From assembly GCA_012845835.1 (NCBI GenBank), contig JABAKD010000024.1, positions 4,226,181-4,290,180 of the forward strand: a stretch of 64,000 nt of DNA. The letters run 5' to 3'. Origin of the DNA: Undaria pinnatifida. Taxonomy: Eukaryota > Sar > Phaeophyceae > Laminariales > Alariaceae. Of this stretch, positions 63,281-64,000 are shown one piece after another. The notes under the pieces are model-generated. The model ran no database searches, was not told the DNA's origin, and saw nothing but the letters and a program-made list of their open reading frames with translations. The translations under genes were made by a program, and so were the position numbers. How positions within the stretch are numbered: position 1 is the stretch's first letter; every line of letters starts with the position of its first letter.

Positions 63281-63314
63281 GCGGAAGAGCAAGAGCAACC
63301 ACAGTCAGGTCGAG
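63281..63314 (+). CDS. Possible short exon
   Basis: After TCCTCTTCTCTTCCAG, a strong acceptor, one base then RKSKSNHSQVE to a GTGAGA donor in phase 0. Phase fits the donor at 60382. Two other frames are also open, so the assignment is weak. Confidence 0.25.
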
Positions 63315-63354
63315 GTGAGAGATGTGTTGTAATTTTGGCGTGACGCGTTTGTTC

Positions 63355-63440
63355 TTCCACCCCGGAGTTGATAAGAGCCTGTCTTGCAGCTACAGACTAG
63401 AGTTTGGCGATGCGTTATTGTGAAAACGACCTCAACAACT
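63355..63440 (+). mobile_element. Diverged relative of the CAA-tailed retroposon
   Basis: GAGCCTGTCTTGCAGCTACAG, GTTATTGTGAAAACGACC and CAACAACTG follow the order of the CAA-tailed core, with many substitutions. Confidence 0.35.
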
Positions 63441-63479
63441 GTTAGTGAGTAGGCTTGGACTATCATGCAGCAATAGTTT

Positions 63480-63630
63480 GTTTCAATCCCGTCAAATGAA
63501 ACGCCAAATCGCGATTCGGCGATAGAGTGAGACGACGACGTGCACCATCATCATGCCGCGATACTTTGTTACGATCTCGATAAACGGAACATCAAATCGC
63601 GATTCGGCGACGGCGACGCTTTGAGCTAGA
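63480..63630. repeat. ~75-bp tandem duplication
   Basis: CAAATCGCGATTCGGCGA occurs at about 63505 and 63592, each preceded by a GAAACG/GGAACATC phrase. Confidence 0.6.
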
Positions 63631-63794
63631 TCGACCCCGGAGGCGATACATTAAGATTTGTCACACCTTTCTCTGTAATTTCTTCATCATGACTAGTGTA
63701 CCGCGGTGTGTCACTTTGCGATCAAAGATTTTTATATTTTTACCTCCGTGCCGTTCGCCCTCCCCGGCGCATGTTATACTACAAAAATAAAATA

Positions 63795-64000
63795 AAAACA
63801 CTCCAGCTGTGAGATCGAAGATTTCGTCGAAACTCATCTTTGCAAGCTGTGTGTGATACTCCGATTGCGCGTATTACTGGGTGTGTGTCCTCATTAAGGA
63901 TATTGGTCGGCGCCTCCCCTTGAAACTACAGTGTTAGCTATCAGGGTCAACAGGGTGATGTTATTCTGTCTGTGCGCGGAAATTATAAAACCCGTTTTTG
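63795..64000 (+). repeat. F3 repeat, copy 4 (runs off the window)
   Basis: CAGCTGTGAGATCGAAGATTT, CATCTTTGCAAGCTGTGTG, GATATTGGTCGGCGCC, TATCAGGGTCAACAGGGTG: inverted match to 33775–33980. Confidence 0.75.

Overview
Eukaryotic nuclear DNA, about half GC, gene-poor and very rich in repeats. Canonical GT–AG introns, long introns (up to several kb), a TTAGGG-type telomeric stretch, CAA-tailed retroposons, many small inverted-repeat elements and a PG-rich axonemal-type protein together suggest a flagellate-producing alga, most likely an ochrophyte (brown-alga-like). No ribosomal, organellar or bacterial genes are visible. The lineage is inference.

Most coding DNA is split into short exons, so genes were built by hand from reading frame, splice sites and intron phase. 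(1) A SOUL/HEBP-type heme-binding protein on the minus strand (59772 down to 53122) is the best gene: six exons join to an uninterrupted 266-residue protein, with a triplicated exon whose middle copy has decayed and a probable GC–AG first intron. (2) A long plus-strand gene (about 9.3–25.6 kb, perhaps starting at 1709 and reaching 28–30 kb) encodes a low-complexity protein with PGPGxY/GPGxY motifs of the SHIPPO/STPG (sperm-tail PG-rich) type; a 1554-bp Arg/Ser-rich exon lies in its middle, phase-compatible with either inclusion or skipping. (3) A second plus-strand gene (about 38.5–50.0 kb, perhaps from 31 kb) encodes a protein I do not recognise; at least five of its exons join in phase to a stop at 50044. 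(4) A possible secreted protein starts head to head with the SOUL gene at 60015/60192.

The rest is repeats. Main families: M (MITE-like, ends with a CTACGATAG core, carrying 0–6 copies of a ~77-bp unit); T1 (~250 bp, GGAGT-ATTCTACG ends); F4 (~290–350 bp, one with an 8-bp target duplication); F5 (220 bp to ~570 bp, at least eight copies); F2, F3 and F6 (short interspersed families of unknown class); two tRNA-related SINE-like families; a CAA-tailed retroposon; and a decayed non-LTR reverse transcriptase on the minus strand at 41.4–42.4 kb. There are large arrays of TCCC, GTT, ATT and CCCGA and several minisatellites.

A recurring pattern links repeats to genes: several 3' splice sites on both strands are directly preceded by a tandem or low-complexity tract that is pyrimidine-rich on the coding strand, so microsatellites seem to serve as polypyrimidine tracts.
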